In this document: in pieces, positions 1 to 8,365 of the stretch
Layout of the letters: every line of letters begins with the position of its first letter
How positions within the stretch are numbered: position 1 is the stretch's first letter
DNA from: Dyadobacter sp. 50-39
GTDB taxonomy: Bacteria > Bacteroidota > Bacteroidia > Cytophagales > Spirosomataceae
DNA: 64,000 nucleotides
NCBI GenBank assembly: GCA_001898145.1
Contig: MKSR01000036.1
Span: 248,001-312,000 of the forward strand
Direction: 5' to 3'
Made by a program: the position numbers and the translations under genes
Notes under the pieces: generated by a model
Seen by the model: only the letters and a program-made list of their open reading frames with translations
What the model was told of the DNA's origin: nothing
Database searches by the model: none

Positions 1-1065
1 CTTTGTGTACCCAAAGGCCGGATTACCGACTTTGTGACCACCTCCGGCACGCTCAGTGACCCGGTCGCATTTTACCTGACCGATTCGGACGTCGAGCGCC
101 TTGCCGAAAACGAAGCCGAATCGTTTCGGTGCGCGGGCGGCTCCCCGCAGGATATCTATCAGCTGATGACCACCATCGACCGCCGTTTTATGGCCGGGCT
201 GGCATATTGGATGGGCGCGCGCAAAATGGGCGCAGGCATGATCCGTGTCGGCCCGGGAGCGCCGTTTCTGCAATGGGAATCGATTCAGCGGTTCTCACCG
301 ACAGTGATCATCGCAATTCCGTCATTTATCCCCAGGCTGATCGACTACGCGGTGGCCAACCAGATCGATTTCAGCGCTTCGAGCGTCAAATCCATCATCT
401 GTATCGGCGAGCCGATCCGCAACCCGGATTTTTCGCTCAACGAGCTCGGCAAACGCATTACCGCTCAGTGGGATGTGAAATTGTATTCCACGTATGCGTC
501 CACGGAAATGGGCGCAGCATTCACCGAGTGCCAGGAAGGCAGGGGCGGGCATTTGAATCCGGATCTGTTGATTTTGGAGGTCGTAGACCAAGACGGTCAG
601 GCCGTCCAAGACGGCGAGCTGGGCGAGGTGGTAGTTACCACGCTGGGCGTGGAAGGCATGCCGCTGCTGCGCTATAAAACCGGCGATCTTTGCCATGTAT
701 ACTACCAGCCGTGCGCATGCGGGCGCACCAGCCCGCGACTCGGACCTGTGGTGGGCAGAAAGCAACAGATGATCAAATTCAAGGGTACCACCATTTTCCC
801 GCCGGCATTGTTTGACGTGCTCGATGCGGTGAAAGAAATCGATCTGTATCAGGTGGTCGTATCTAAAAACGAGTTTGGAAACGATGAGATAACCATTGTC
901 TTACCGATGCAGTTGCAGACCTCGGCATTCAAGGAAACGATGCATTCGTTGTTCAAATCAAGGCTGCGCGTATCGCCTGCATTAACTTTCGTAACCGCTG
1001 AAGAACTAACTTTCCGGATCTACAAACAGGAGAAACGCAAACCTGAGAAATTGATCTATATTTGA
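1..1065 (+). CDS. PaaK-like AMP-binding ligase, 5' end outside the window
   Basis: The reading frame is already open at base 1, so the N-terminus is missing; the GTG at 34 lies inside the gene. The visible part carries the AMP-binding loop TTSGT, a second adenylation motif STYASTEMG, the YKTGDL motif, a CxCGRTSPR turn and a C-terminal GRKQQMIKFKG linker, all typical of phenylacetate-CoA ligase-type adenylate-forming enzymes. The family activates aryl acids as acyl-AMP and then CoA (or carrier-protein) thioesters in the cytoplasm. Next to DarA/DarB, ACP and ketosynthase genes, the likely role is priming of a flexirubin-type pigment with an aromatic acid such as a hydroxycinnamate; that substrate is inference. 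The family call is firm. Confidence 0.85.
   Translation, partial: LCVPKGRITDFVTTSGTLSDPVAFYLTDSDVERLAENEAESFRCAGGSPQDIYQLMTTIDRRFMAGLAYWMGARKMGAGMIRVGPGAPFLQWESIQRFSPTVIIAIPSFIPRLIDYAVANQIDFSASSVKSIICIGEPIRNPDFSLNELGKRITAQWDVKLYSTYASTEMGAAFTECQEGRGGHLNPDLLILEVVDQDGQAVQDGELGEVVVTTLGVEGMPLLRYKTGDLCHVYYQPCACGRTSPRLGPVVGRKQQMIKFKGTTIFPPALFDVLDAVKEIDLYQVVVSKNEFGNDEITIVLPMQLQTSAFKETMHSLFKSRLRVSPALTFVTAEELTFRIYKQEKRKPEKLIYI
1057..1064 (+). promoter_or_regulatory. Candidate -7 element (TATATTTG)
   Basis: This is an exact match to the Bacteroidota -7 consensus TAnnTTTG. It overlaps the stop codon of the ligase gene and lies 35 bases before the ATG at 1099. No clear -33 TTTG is present. It may start transcription of the two secreted-protein genes downstream. 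Confidence 0.4.
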
Positions 1066-1098
1066 CCCCTCTATTACCATAAAAATAAAATTACGATC

Positions 1099-1713
1099 AT
1101 GAAAAAGTTTATTTACGCGTCTGTAATGGCCATTTCGATGCTTGCCGCAGATGCAGCTTTTGCTCAGCGTGTGGATCTTCGTTCAGGAGATGTCAGCGTG
1201 TTGTCCGGCCAGAAAACGGTTAACGTAGAATACGATTATTCCGAGTTTGGGGTAGGTAAATTTGCCACCGAGCAGGAGTACCTCGATAAGAAATCCGCTG
1301 AATACAATGCCAAGGAAGCCGGCAAAGGAGATGCGTGGAAAAAAGCTTGGGTAGAAGACCGCAAGGCGCGCTTTGAGCCCAAGTTCGAAGAGCTCTTCAA
1401 TAAGGGAATGCAAGATAAGGGCATTACAGCGGTCAAAGGCCGTCCGGATGCGCAGTATACGCTGATTGTGAAAACCAAGTTTGTCGAGCCGGGCTTTAAC
1501 GTGGGCGTCATGCGCAAGAATGCTTACGTGGATTTTGAGGTGGATCTGGTCGAATCCGCCAATAAATCCAGTAAAGTTGCTGAAATTGGAATGAGAAACG
1601 TTCCCGGTGGTCAGTTCGGCGGTTTCGACTTCGATACCGGTGTGCGCATCGCGGAATCTTATGCGAAAGCGGGTAAATCCCTGGCAGCGTTTCTGGACAA
1701 AAAACTCAAATAA
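1099..1713 (+). CDS. Secreted protein of unknown function (204 aa)
   Basis: I do not recognise the family. Residues 1-22 form a clear Sec signal peptide ending near AFAQ, so the protein is exported to the periplasm or outer membrane. The mature part is lysine- and phenylalanine-rich with alternating strand-like segments and a glycine-rich patch (PGGQFGGFDFDTG) near the C-terminus. The ATG at 1099 follows a candidate promoter and gives a complete signal peptide. The next gene begins 21 bases downstream and encodes a second secreted protein of nearly equal length, so the two are probably co-transcribed. Membership in the pigment cluster rests only on position. Confidence 0.75.
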   Translation: MKKFIYASVMAISMLAADAAFAQRVDLRSGDVSVLSGQKTVNVEYDYSEFGVGKFATEQEYLDKKSAEYNAKEAGKGDAWKKAWVEDRKARFEPKFEELFNKGMQDKGITAVKGRPDAQYTLIVKTKFVEPGFNVGVMRKNAYVDFEVDLVESANKSSKVAEIGMRNVPGGQFGGFDFDTGVRIAESYAKAGKSLAAFLDKKLK

Positions 1714-1734
1714 ACTTTCAAATTACTACCAGTT

Positions 1735-2367
1735 ATGAAAAAGTTACTACTGATCGCATTGGTGCTAGTGAATGCCTCGGTCGCTGTGGCCGATAACACG
1801 ATGGCAGACCTGTTTGCCGGCAAAGCCAAACTGGTTTTCCTGGGCCTTGACTTTACACAAGCCAAGTACATTGGCAAAGTAGGCTTTACTGACGCGCAAG
1901 CCATCCAGAATCAGCATATTGTGAGCTGGAATAATTTGATCGAGCTTGAACCCAAAAAATTCTCCCTGCAAAAGGCTTTCAGCCTCAAAGACGATCAGTA
2001 TAAGTCAAAAGTGGAGGATATGGTAAATCTGAACAAATCGGTGAACGTAGAGAAAAACATCACCGACGAGGATTATAGTATCACCGAAGAGCAGGTCAAA
2101 AAATCGGTTGCCAGGTATTCGCTCAGCGAAAAGGACGGCATCGGCGTTGTTTACGTGGTGGAAAGCCTTAACAAAAGTGCCGAGAAGCTGGTGGCCTGGG
2201 TGACATTCATCGATCTGGCCACTAAAAAGGTGATTCACACGGAAAAAGTAGAAGGTAAAGCGGGCGGCTTCGGTTTCCGGAATTACTGGGCGGGAGGCGT
2301 CTACAAGATCAACCAGGAGATCGACAAGAACCTCTACAAAAAGTGGAGCAAATCCTTCAAAGCATAA
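1735..2367 (+). CDS. Secreted protein of unknown function (210 aa)
   Basis: The family is not recognised. The first 19 residues (MKKLLLIALVLVNASVAVA) are a Sec signal peptide. The mature protein is rich in Lys and aromatic residues, has alternating hydrophobic strands (for example GIGVVYVVESL and LVAWVTFIDL) and a glycine-rich GKAGGFGFRNYWAGG stretch. That stretch resembles the PGGQFGGFDF patch of the preceding protein in position and composition, so the two may be distant paralogues or partners. It starts 21 bases after the preceding stop. A nested inverted repeat lies downstream and may end this unit. Confidence 0.75.
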   Translation: MKKLLLIALVLVNASVAVADNTMADLFAGKAKLVFLGLDFTQAKYIGKVGFTDAQAIQNQHIVSWNNLIELEPKKFSLQKAFSLKDDQYKSKVEDMVNLNKSVNVEKNITDEDYSITEEQVKKSVARYSLSEKDGIGVVYVVESLNKSAEKLVAWVTFIDLATKKVIHTEKVEGKAGGFGFRNYWAGGVYKINQEIDKNLYKKWSKSFKA

Positions 2368-2431
2368 AAAGTAAATAGAATTGTTTATTTTTAATGCTCA
2401 GATTGATTACCGATACCATATCGTTCTTTTT

Positions 2432-2481
2432 GTAAGCTGTGATCTGTTTGCCTGAGCAAAGGGTGAACGTTCACAGCTTAC
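2432..2481. other. Nested inverted repeat in the 139-base gap
   Basis: GTAAGCTGTGA (2432-2442) and TCACAGCTTAC (2471-2481) form a perfect 11-bp outer stem. Inside it TTTGC (2447-2451) and GCAAA (2456-2460) form a 5-bp inner stem with a CTGA loop. There is no long U-run directly after the outer stem (TGTTTAAAA follows), so it is not a textbook terminator. It could be a bidirectional terminator, a structured 5' leader of the YdcF-like gene, or an operator. Confidence 0.5.
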
Positions 2482-2506
2482 TGTTTAAAACCACTAACCC
2501 GTCATC

Positions 2507-3247
2507 GTGCGTTTAGCCAACTCGCTTTTCCTGCTGCTGATATGTCTGCTTTGTACAAGCTGCGGTAAGATGCTCTACCGTTCGGCAGCGAAGGCTTTCA
2601 CGAAAGGGGCCAAACAGGCGCCCTACGATGCGATCATCGTCCCGGGCTTTCCCTACAACGGCGAAAAATGGGACATGGTCCACCAGCTGCGCATTCACTG
2701 GGCTTATTATCTTTATTCGAAAGGCTACACCAAAAACGTGATCTTTTCCGGCGGCGCGGTGGCAACTCCCTATATCGAAAGCCGGGTAATGGCCAATTAC
2801 GCCCAGGCCCTGGGCGTTCCCCGCGAGCACCTGTTTACCGAAGAGAAAGCCCAGCACAGTACCGAGAACGTGTATTATTCCTACCGCCTTGCAAAAGACC
2901 ACGGCTTTTCGAAAATTGCGCTTTCCACTGATCCGATTCAGACCAGCTACATGAAAAAGTTCATTAAAAAATATGAGCTTCCGATAGGTTTGCTTCCCAC
3001 GGTGATCGACACGGTCAAAACATTGAATGTCTATGAGCCCAAGGCCGATCACAGTAACGCGCTCGTCAGAGAAGGGTTTGTGAAGCTTTCCGACAAGGAA
3101 GGTTTCTTCAAACGTTTTCGCGGTACGATGGGCAAGTACATTGTCTGGCACGAGCAGGACCTGAAAAAAGCAAAATACAGAAGAAGATACAAGGACCGGA
3201 TGATACCCTCTTCCGAACAAACAGGGAACAATAAAAGCGTACAATGA
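2507..3247 (+). CDS. YdcF/ElyC-like (DUF218) lipoprotein
   Basis: The product has a short hydrophobic leader ending in the lipobox-like LLCTSC (Cys19), so it is probably a lipoprotein. The DUF218 core follows: YDAIIVPGFPYNG near residues 40-52, a strand-turn VIFSGGAV near 80, and the ENVYYSYRLAKDHG helix near 125, the usual order in the YdcF/SanA/ElyC group. That family is linked to envelope processes, but its biochemical activity is poorly defined. The start is a GTG at 2507, which gives a full signal peptide. Its stop overlaps the next start (ATGA, 4 bases), so it is translationally coupled to the methyltransferase. Confidence 0.75.
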   Translation: MRLANSLFLLLICLLCTSCGKMLYRSAAKAFTKGAKQAPYDAIIVPGFPYNGEKWDMVHQLRIHWAYYLYSKGYTKNVIFSGGAVATPYIESRVMANYAQALGVPREHLFTEEKAQHSTENVYYSYRLAKDHGFSKIALSTDPIQTSYMKKFIKKYELPIGLLPTVIDTVKTLNVYEPKADHSNALVREGFVKLSDKEGFFKRFRGTMGKYIVWHEQDLKKAKYRRRYKDRMIPSSEQTGNNKSVQ

Positions 3248-4305
3248 AAAAAGAATTGTCGGCCATTGAAGCCAAGTATGAAGCACAAAAGATAGCCTTC
3301 GGACCGATGTACTTCCAGTCGGTGGTTGCCCTCAGGGACCTGGGTATTTTGCAGTACATCAGCGAAAACCGCAAGGGAGTAAGCATTGCCAACATTATTG
3401 AACATGTGCATGTCTCCGAATACGGGGTGACTTTACTGTTGGAGGCGGCCGAGATTCTGGGAGTGGTAGAAATAGAGGAGGAGATTGTCAGAATCAGCAA
3501 AATCGGTTTCTTCCTTTTGAAGGATGAGATGACGCGGGTGAATATGAACTTCATGAGAGACGTCTGCTACCTGGGCGCAAGCCATATGACCGAAAGTATT
3601 GTCAACGGCAAACCCGAAGGCCTCAAAGAGCTGGGCAACTGGCCTACGATCTATGAAGGACTTTCTATTTTACCAGAGCCTGCGAAAACTTCCTGGTTTG
3701 AATTCGATCATTATTATTCGGACAATGCCTTTCCCAACGCTCTAAAGATTGTATTTGCCAAAAAGCCCAAAATGCTTTTTGATATCGGCGGAAATACGGG
3801 CAAATGGTCGTTTGCTTGCTGCGAGCATGATGCCGATGTGAGGATTAAAATACTCGATCTGCCGGTGCAGCTCAATGTGGCGCGCGCCAACGCGGCCGGG
3901 CGCGGCCTGCTGGACCGGATCGATTTCCACGCGATCGACCTGCTTGATACCACTCAAAAAATCCCCCAGGGCGCCGATGTGATCTGGATGAGCCAGTTTC
4001 TGGACTGCTTTTCCAAAGAACAGATCGTGGCCATCCTTCAAAATGCTTTTCAGGCAGCTTCCCAAGACACCACTTTATACATTCTGGAACCATTTTTTGA
4101 TAACCAGAATTATCCTGCTGCACATTATAGCCTGGTGGCGACCTCGTTGTATTTTACAATTATGGCCAACGGCAACAGCAAAATGTACAGGATCGGGGTG
4201 ATGAAGGAGCTGATAGGTCAGGCAGGTTTTGAGGTGGTCAACACTTACCCGCTGATCGGTGATAGCTATCATACGATTCTCGAATGCAGGAAAAAGGCTC
4301 AGTAG
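3244..4305 (+). CDS. SAM-dependent O-methyltransferase with dimerisation domain
   Basis: Residues 1-100 look like the winged-helix dimerisation domain of plant/caffeate-type O-methyltransferases (LLLEAAEILGVVE, then a FFLL segment). The Rossmann SAM-binding motif I is DIGGNTGKW at about residues 180-188, followed by the acidic strand ILDLPVQL and a DVIWMSQFLDCFS strand near 240. At 353 aa the length is normal. In a dialkylresorcinol/flexirubin cluster it would methylate a ring hydroxyl or the polyene head group; that substrate is inference. It overlaps the YdcF-like gene by 4 bases. Confidence 0.8.
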   Translation: MKKELSAIEAKYEAQKIAFGPMYFQSVVALRDLGILQYISENRKGVSIANIIEHVHVSEYGVTLLLEAAEILGVVEIEEEIVRISKIGFFLLKDEMTRVNMNFMRDVCYLGASHMTESIVNGKPEGLKELGNWPTIYEGLSILPEPAKTSWFEFDHYYSDNAFPNALKIVFAKKPKMLFDIGGNTGKWSFACCEHDADVRIKILDLPVQLNVARANAAGRGLLDRIDFHAIDLLDTTQKIPQGADVIWMSQFLDCFSKEQIVAILQNAFQAASQDTTLYILEPFFDNQNYPAAHYSLVATSLYFTIMANGNSKMYRIGVMKELIGQAGFEVVNTYPLIGDSYHTILECRKKAQ

Positions 4306-4344
4306 CCAGTCGATCACATACAGAATGCGTAAATATTGATTGTT

Positions 4345-4824
4345 ATGAAGCGAATGGTGGTGGTTTGCCTTGTGTTTTTGGCGGCAGCCTTGACAGCCCA
4401 GGCCCAGATCGACAAAAAGTCTTTTTACTCGGCGCTTTCAAGCGGTCAGGAAGAGGCGATCGATAAAGTGCTCTCAAAGCTGGAATCAGAAAAGAGCTCA
4501 CCGAAGGTTAATGCCTACAAAGGTGCTTTGACGATGAAAAAAGCGGGGTTTGTCAAAGGGGTAAAATCCAAGTTGAAGACTTTCAAAGAAGGGGCCCACC
4601 TGCTCGAAGATGAGATTAAAACCAGCCCGGCCAATACCGAATTCCGGTTCCTGCGGCTGACGATCCAGGAGCACGCGCCGGGGATATTGAATTACAACAA
4701 AGAAATAGATGACGACAAACACGCGATCCTGTCGGGCTATGCTAAACTGGACAGCGAACTGAAAAACGTGATCGCCGACTATGCGAAGGATTCGAAGGTG
4801 TTGAAGGGGTCGGATCTCAGATAG
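4345..4824 (+). CDS. Small secreted protein, function unknown
   Basis: I place the start at the ATG at 4345 rather than the TTG at 4336, because it gives a compact signal peptide (MKRMVVVCLVFLAAALTAQAQ). The mature part, about 137 residues, is predicted almost entirely helical and rich in Lys and Glu. It contains the segments KLESEKSSPKVNAYKGAL and AGFVKGVKSKLKTFKEG, suggestive of a helical-bundle or TPR-like periplasmic protein. It sits between the methyltransferase and DarA on the same strand with gaps of 28-39 bases, so it likely belongs to the same operon. No catalytic motif is evident. Confidence 0.65.
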   Translation: MKRMVVVCLVFLAAALTAQAQIDKKSFYSALSSGQEEAIDKVLSKLESEKSSPKVNAYKGALTMKKAGFVKGVKSKLKTFKEGAHLLEDEIKTSPANTEFRFLRLTIQEHAPGILNYNKEIDDDKHAILSGYAKLDSELKNVIADYAKDSKVLKGSDLR

Positions 4825-4852
4825 GAATGCATTAATAGGATTTTGCAGATCA

Positions 4853-5764
4853 ATGAAAAATATTCTAGTCGTAAACTACTCTCAATCAGGACAGCTCAAT
4901 GAGATTATCAGCCAATTTCTGATCCCTTTCGAGCCGGAAACCGTTGAGCGGTTAGAGATTTTTCCAGCCAAACCGTTTGTATTTCCCTGGACTTCGGACG
5001 AGTTTTTTGACAAGATGCCTGAATGCGTCCAGGAAGATCCGATACCGTTGCAGCCTTTGCACTTTGGAGCCGGGCGCTATGATCTGATTGTGATCGGCTA
5101 CCAGCCCTGGTTTTTATCGCCGTCTTTACCGGTTACCTCGCTGCTTAAAAGTCCTGAGTTTAAAGCCCGGCTGCGCGACACGCCGGTGGTTACCGTGATC
5201 GGCGGGCGAAACATGTGGCTTAATTCGCAGGAAAGCATTAAAAAGCTGATTGCCGACGCAGGGGGCAAGCTGGTAGGCAATATTCCGTTGATGGACCGCG
5301 TTTCGAACCTTGTCAGCGCGGTAACCATTCTGCACTGGATGCTGACCGGCCGCAAAGATCGAAAGTGGGGGATTTTTCCCAAACCAGGCGTGAGCGATCA
5401 GGACATTGCCAGTGCGTCCAGGTTCGGCGCGATCGTTAAAGATGCCCACCAGAGCGGGCAGTACAGCGGTTTACAGAAGCAAATCATGGCCACAGGCCTT
5501 ATTAACATACCCACCGATATTCTTTTTATCGAAGGCAGGGCCAAAAAGCTGTTCAGGATTTGGGCCAATCTGATCAAAACGAAGGGAACCACGCCTGAAA
5601 AGCGCAAGCGTCTGGTCGGATTTTTCAAGTACTACCTGCTGGTGGCACTTTTCATGGTGGCCCCCGTGGTGGTAACCCTTTACCGGTTGCTGATCGCCCC
5701 GTTTGCCGCCAATGCGATTAAGAAGAAAAAAGAATACTTTTGTGGTGTAGAAACCAAATCATAA
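4853..5764 (+). CDS. darA: Dialkylresorcinol condensing enzyme DarA
   Basis: The protein begins with a flavodoxin-like strand-loop (NILVVNYSQSGQLNEI, residues 3-18) and continues with FPWTSDEFFDKMPE and YQPWFLSPSLPV, which I recognise from DarA-type proteins. A C-terminal hydrophobic segment (about residues 261-285) should anchor it to the inner membrane. In the known pathway DarA and DarB act together to condense two acyl precursors into the cyclohexanedione that is aromatised to a dialkylresorcinol. Its stop shares one base with the DarB start (TAATG), indicating coupled translation. Assignment rests on sequence resemblance and the adjacent DarB. Confidence 0.85.
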   Translation: MKNILVVNYSQSGQLNEIISQFLIPFEPETVERLEIFPAKPFVFPWTSDEFFDKMPECVQEDPIPLQPLHFGAGRYDLIVIGYQPWFLSPSLPVTSLLKSPEFKARLRDTPVVTVIGGRNMWLNSQESIKKLIADAGGKLVGNIPLMDRVSNLVSAVTILHWMLTGRKDRKWGIFPKPGVSDQDIASASRFGAIVKDAHQSGQYSGLQKQIMATGLINIPTDILFIEGRAKKLFRIWANLIKTKGTTPEKRKRLVGFFKYYLLVALFMVAPVVVTLYRLLIAPFAANAIKKKKEYFCGVETKS

Positions 5765-6906
5765 TGTCAGAAGCATATATTACCAGAATTGCCAAGTTTT
5801 TACCGAATGAATCCGTTTCCAACGAGGAAATGGAAGAATATTTAGGATACATCAACGGAAAACCATCCAAGTCAAAAGCCATAGTTCTGCGCAATAACGG
5901 CATCAAAAACCGCTACTATGCACTGCGCAAAGACGGAACGCCCACGCACACCAACGCGCAGATGGCTGCTCTTGCCATCAAGGACCTTTTCAAAGCAAAT
6001 CCCGCTGAAATCGGTGAAATGGACCTGCTTAGCTGCGCCACATCCAGCCCCGATCAGCTGATGCCCTCGCACGCCTCTATGGTGCATGGTAACCTGCCCG
6101 ATGCTGCCTCCATTGAGGTGGTATCTCCTTCGGGGGTGTGCTGCGCGGGAATGCACGCGTTCAAGTATGCTTACATGGCCATCAAGCTCGGCGAGAAGCA
6201 AAAGGCGGTCTCATGCGCTTCTGAGCGGCTTTCGACCGTGCTGCGCGCGGATCAGTTTGAAGACGAGGTGCAGCAGCTGGCCAAATTGGAAAAGAACCCT
6301 TATCTGGCATTTGAAAAGGACTTTCTGCGCTGGATGCTCTCGGATGGAGCAGGCGCATTCCTGCTGGAACCGGCCCCTAATCAAGAAGGAATTTCACTGA
6401 AAATCGACTGGATCGAGGGCTGCTCTTATGCCAACGAGATCGAGGCGTGCATGTATATGGGCGCGCAGAAGCTGGATGACGGCTCGCTGAAAAGCTATAA
6501 GGATTACTCCGCAGAACAAATCCAGGAACAGTCCATATTCAGTATCAAGCAGGATGTGAAGCTTTTAGGTGAAAAAATCGTTAAATTGGGTTTTGCCAAA
6601 TTCAAAGATATTCTCGCTCAAAAGGGCATGACCATGGATGAGGTAAGCTATTTTCTGCCGCATTTGTCCAGCTACTTCTTTGAGAGCAAGATCGAAGAGT
6701 TCTTCAAGGAAAACGACATGTGTGTGCCTAAGGAAAAATGGTATACCAACCTGGTTACAAAAGGCAATGTGGGCGCGGCCTCCATTTATATGATGCTCGA
6801 AGAGGTATTCAACAGCGGGGCTTTGAAGAAGGGCGAAAAAATAATGCTGGCCGTTCCGGAAAGCTCGCGCTTTTCCTACATGTTCTGCCTGCTGACCGTG
6901 TGCTAA
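5764..6906 (+). CDS. darB: DarB-type ketosynthase III family enzyme
   Basis: The best start is the ATG at 5764 (MSEAYITRIAKFLPNE), which overlaps the darA stop by one base. An upstream in-frame start at 5740 would add eight unlikely residues. The fold is KAS III/thiolase: the nucleophile lies in GVCCAG (probably Cys127), a His lies in the YFLPHLSSYF segment, and an Asn lies in the VTKGNVGAASIY segment, giving the expected Cys-His-Asn set. DarB catalyses Claisen-type condensation and cyclisation of a beta-ketoacyl thioester with a second acyl unit to yield the dialkylresorcinol precursor. The length is normal (380 aa). Confidence 0.88.
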   Translation: MSEAYITRIAKFLPNESVSNEEMEEYLGYINGKPSKSKAIVLRNNGIKNRYYALRKDGTPTHTNAQMAALAIKDLFKANPAEIGEMDLLSCATSSPDQLMPSHASMVHGNLPDAASIEVVSPSGVCCAGMHAFKYAYMAIKLGEKQKAVSCASERLSTVLRADQFEDEVQQLAKLEKNPYLAFEKDFLRWMLSDGAGAFLLEPAPNQEGISLKIDWIEGCSYANEIEACMYMGAQKLDDGSLKSYKDYSAEQIQEQSIFSIKQDVKLLGEKIVKLGFAKFKDILAQKGMTMDEVSYFLPHLSSYFFESKIEEFFKENDMCVPKEKWYTNLVTKGNVGAASIYMMLEEVFNSGALKKGEKIMLAVPESSRFSYMFCLLTVC

Positions 6907-6930
6907 ATCATACAAAAGCTGCCCATAACC

Positions 6931-7329
6931 ATGAAAAAGCAGGACCTTCCGCAAGATCCCGGAGCCCTCGACAAATTTACCCGGGAGGTGTGCTACGTCA
7001 AAAATGACGAAGGCAAGTACGAAACCGCACTGAGCAAAGGCTGGGAGGTGAAAAAGCAGGCGCTGGACAGCGCCTGGGAGGAGGTCAACGAGCGGGTCGA
7101 ACAGGCGCGCCAGGCGGTAGCCAGCGGGGAAAAAAGCCCGGTATACTATTTTATGGAACTTCGCCTGATGGATTTGTCGGTCCTTTCGGGTTATACGGGC
7201 ATCTTCCCGTTTTTTATCAAACGACATTTCAAACCATCCGTTTTTAGAGGTCTCAGCGAGCGGAAGCTGGAAAAATATGCCCGGGCTTTCGACATTACTG
7301 TGAGCGAATTGAAAAATTTTAAAGGTTGA
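6931..7329 (+). CDS. Conserved-looking protein of unknown function (132 aa)
   Basis: No signal peptide or membrane segment is obvious at the N-terminus; the sequence is charged and helical (WEEVNERVEQARQAVASGEKS). It then has a more hydrophobic middle with GYTGIFPFFIKRHFKP, and a C-terminal helical part ending LERKYARAF-like. I do not recognise a named family. It starts 25 bases after DarB and ends 5 bases before the BtrH-like gene, so it is within the same transcription unit. A small accessory or scaffold role in pigment synthesis is possible but not shown. Confidence 0.7.
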   Translation: MKKQDLPQDPGALDKFTREVCYVKNDEGKYETALSKGWEVKKQALDSAWEEVNERVEQARQAVASGEKSPVYYFMELRLMDLSVLSGYTGIFPFFIKRHFKPSVFRGLSERKLEKYARAFDITVSELKNFKG

Positions 7330-7333
7330 GCCA

Positions 7334-8365
7334 GTGAATATTGATAGTCAAACGGATGAATTTCATCATGTACAGACCGCCCATTGCGAAAACGGGGTCA
7401 CCACTGCGCTGCTGCGGCACCATGGCCTTGATTTTATGACCGAGCCGCTGGCGTTCGGAATGGGTTCAGGCCTTTTTTATATCCAAATCCCTTTTCTGAC
7501 GGTCAACAATGGCCCGGCTATCTCTTTTAGGACCATGCCCGGGGCGATCTTCAAGCGCACATGCAAGTCGCTGGGTGTGGAGGTAACCCGCAAAAAATTC
7601 TCTAACCCTGCCGCCGCCGAGGCGTTTCTGGATCAAAAAGTGAGAGAAGGCGTGCCGGTAGGCTGCCAGGTGGGGGTTTTTCACCTTACCTATTTTCCCA
7701 AGGAATACCGCTTTCATTTCAATGCGCATAACCTGATCGTATTCGGCCAGGAAAATGGCCGCTATCAGATCAGTGACCCGGTCATGGAAGATGTCACTTC
7801 ACTGTCCAAGCAGGAGCTTTCCCGCGTGCGCTTTGCGCAGGGACCGCTGGCGCCGAAAGGCCATATTTACTTCCCGGAGAAAATAAGGCCTATCACCCAG
7901 GAGATGATCCGCAAGGGGATTGTCAGCGGGATCCGCCGCAATGTGCGTGACATGCTGAGCATTCCGGGCAATTTTGCCGGGGTTAACGGCATCCGCCATA
8001 CTTCCAATCACGTGCGCAAATGGCGCGATAAGCTCGGGCTGCGCAAGGCAAGCCTGTATCTGGGCCAGATCGTGCGCATGCAGGAAGAGATCGGCACTGG
8101 CGGCGGAGGTTTCCGCTTCCTTTACGGGGCTTTTCTTGAAGAAGCGGCCGGATATTTGCAGGATGAGCGCCTGTCAAACATCTCCGAAGATTTTACCCGC
8201 GCCGGTGACATGTGGCGGGCCAGCGCCATCAAGATGGCAGGCGTCTATAAAGGCCGGCTTACCGAGCAGAAGGACTTTGAGGAAATTGCCGACATCATGC
8301 TGGAAATCCGCCTGGTCGAAAAGCAGGCGTTCCAGAAGCTTTCCAGCCTGAAACTGGGTAAATAG
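7334..8365 (+). CDS. BtrH N-terminal domain-containing protein (DUF4872-like)
   Basis: The N-terminus has the hallmark AHCENGVTTALLRHHG (Cys18) followed by GMGSGLFY and a later FNAHNLIVFG block, as in the N-terminal domain of butirosin protein BtrH. In butirosin synthesis BtrH transfers an acyl group from an acyl carrier protein to the aminoglycoside. By analogy this protein could offload or transfer an acyl chain from the cluster's ACP, which is inference. The C-terminal half (about residues 190-340) is helical with ribosome-independent features such as a GTGGGGFRFLYG loop. The start is GTG at 7334; the stop overlaps the GTG of the ABC ATPase gene by one base. Confidence 0.75.
   Translation: MNIDSQTDEFHHVQTAHCENGVTTALLRHHGLDFMTEPLAFGMGSGLFYIQIPFLTVNNGPAISFRTMPGAIFKRTCKSLGVEVTRKKFSNPAAAEAFLDQKVREGVPVGCQVGVFHLTYFPKEYRFHFNAHNLIVFGQENGRYQISDPVMEDVTSLSKQELSRVRFAQGPLAPKGHIYFPEKIRPITQEMIRKGIVSGIRRNVRDMLSIPGNFAGVNGIRHTSNHVRKWRDKLGLRKASLYLGQIVRMQEEIGTGGGGFRFLYGAFLEEAAGYLQDERLSNISEDFTRAGDMWRASAIKMAGVYKGRLTEQKDFEEIADIMLEIRLVEKQAFQKLSSLKLGK

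Noticed and set aside
2513-3286. 257-codon minus-strand frame opposite the YdcF-like gene
   Set aside because: It is the antisense shadow of a gene with signal peptide and family motifs; its own translation is low-complexity and unlike any family.
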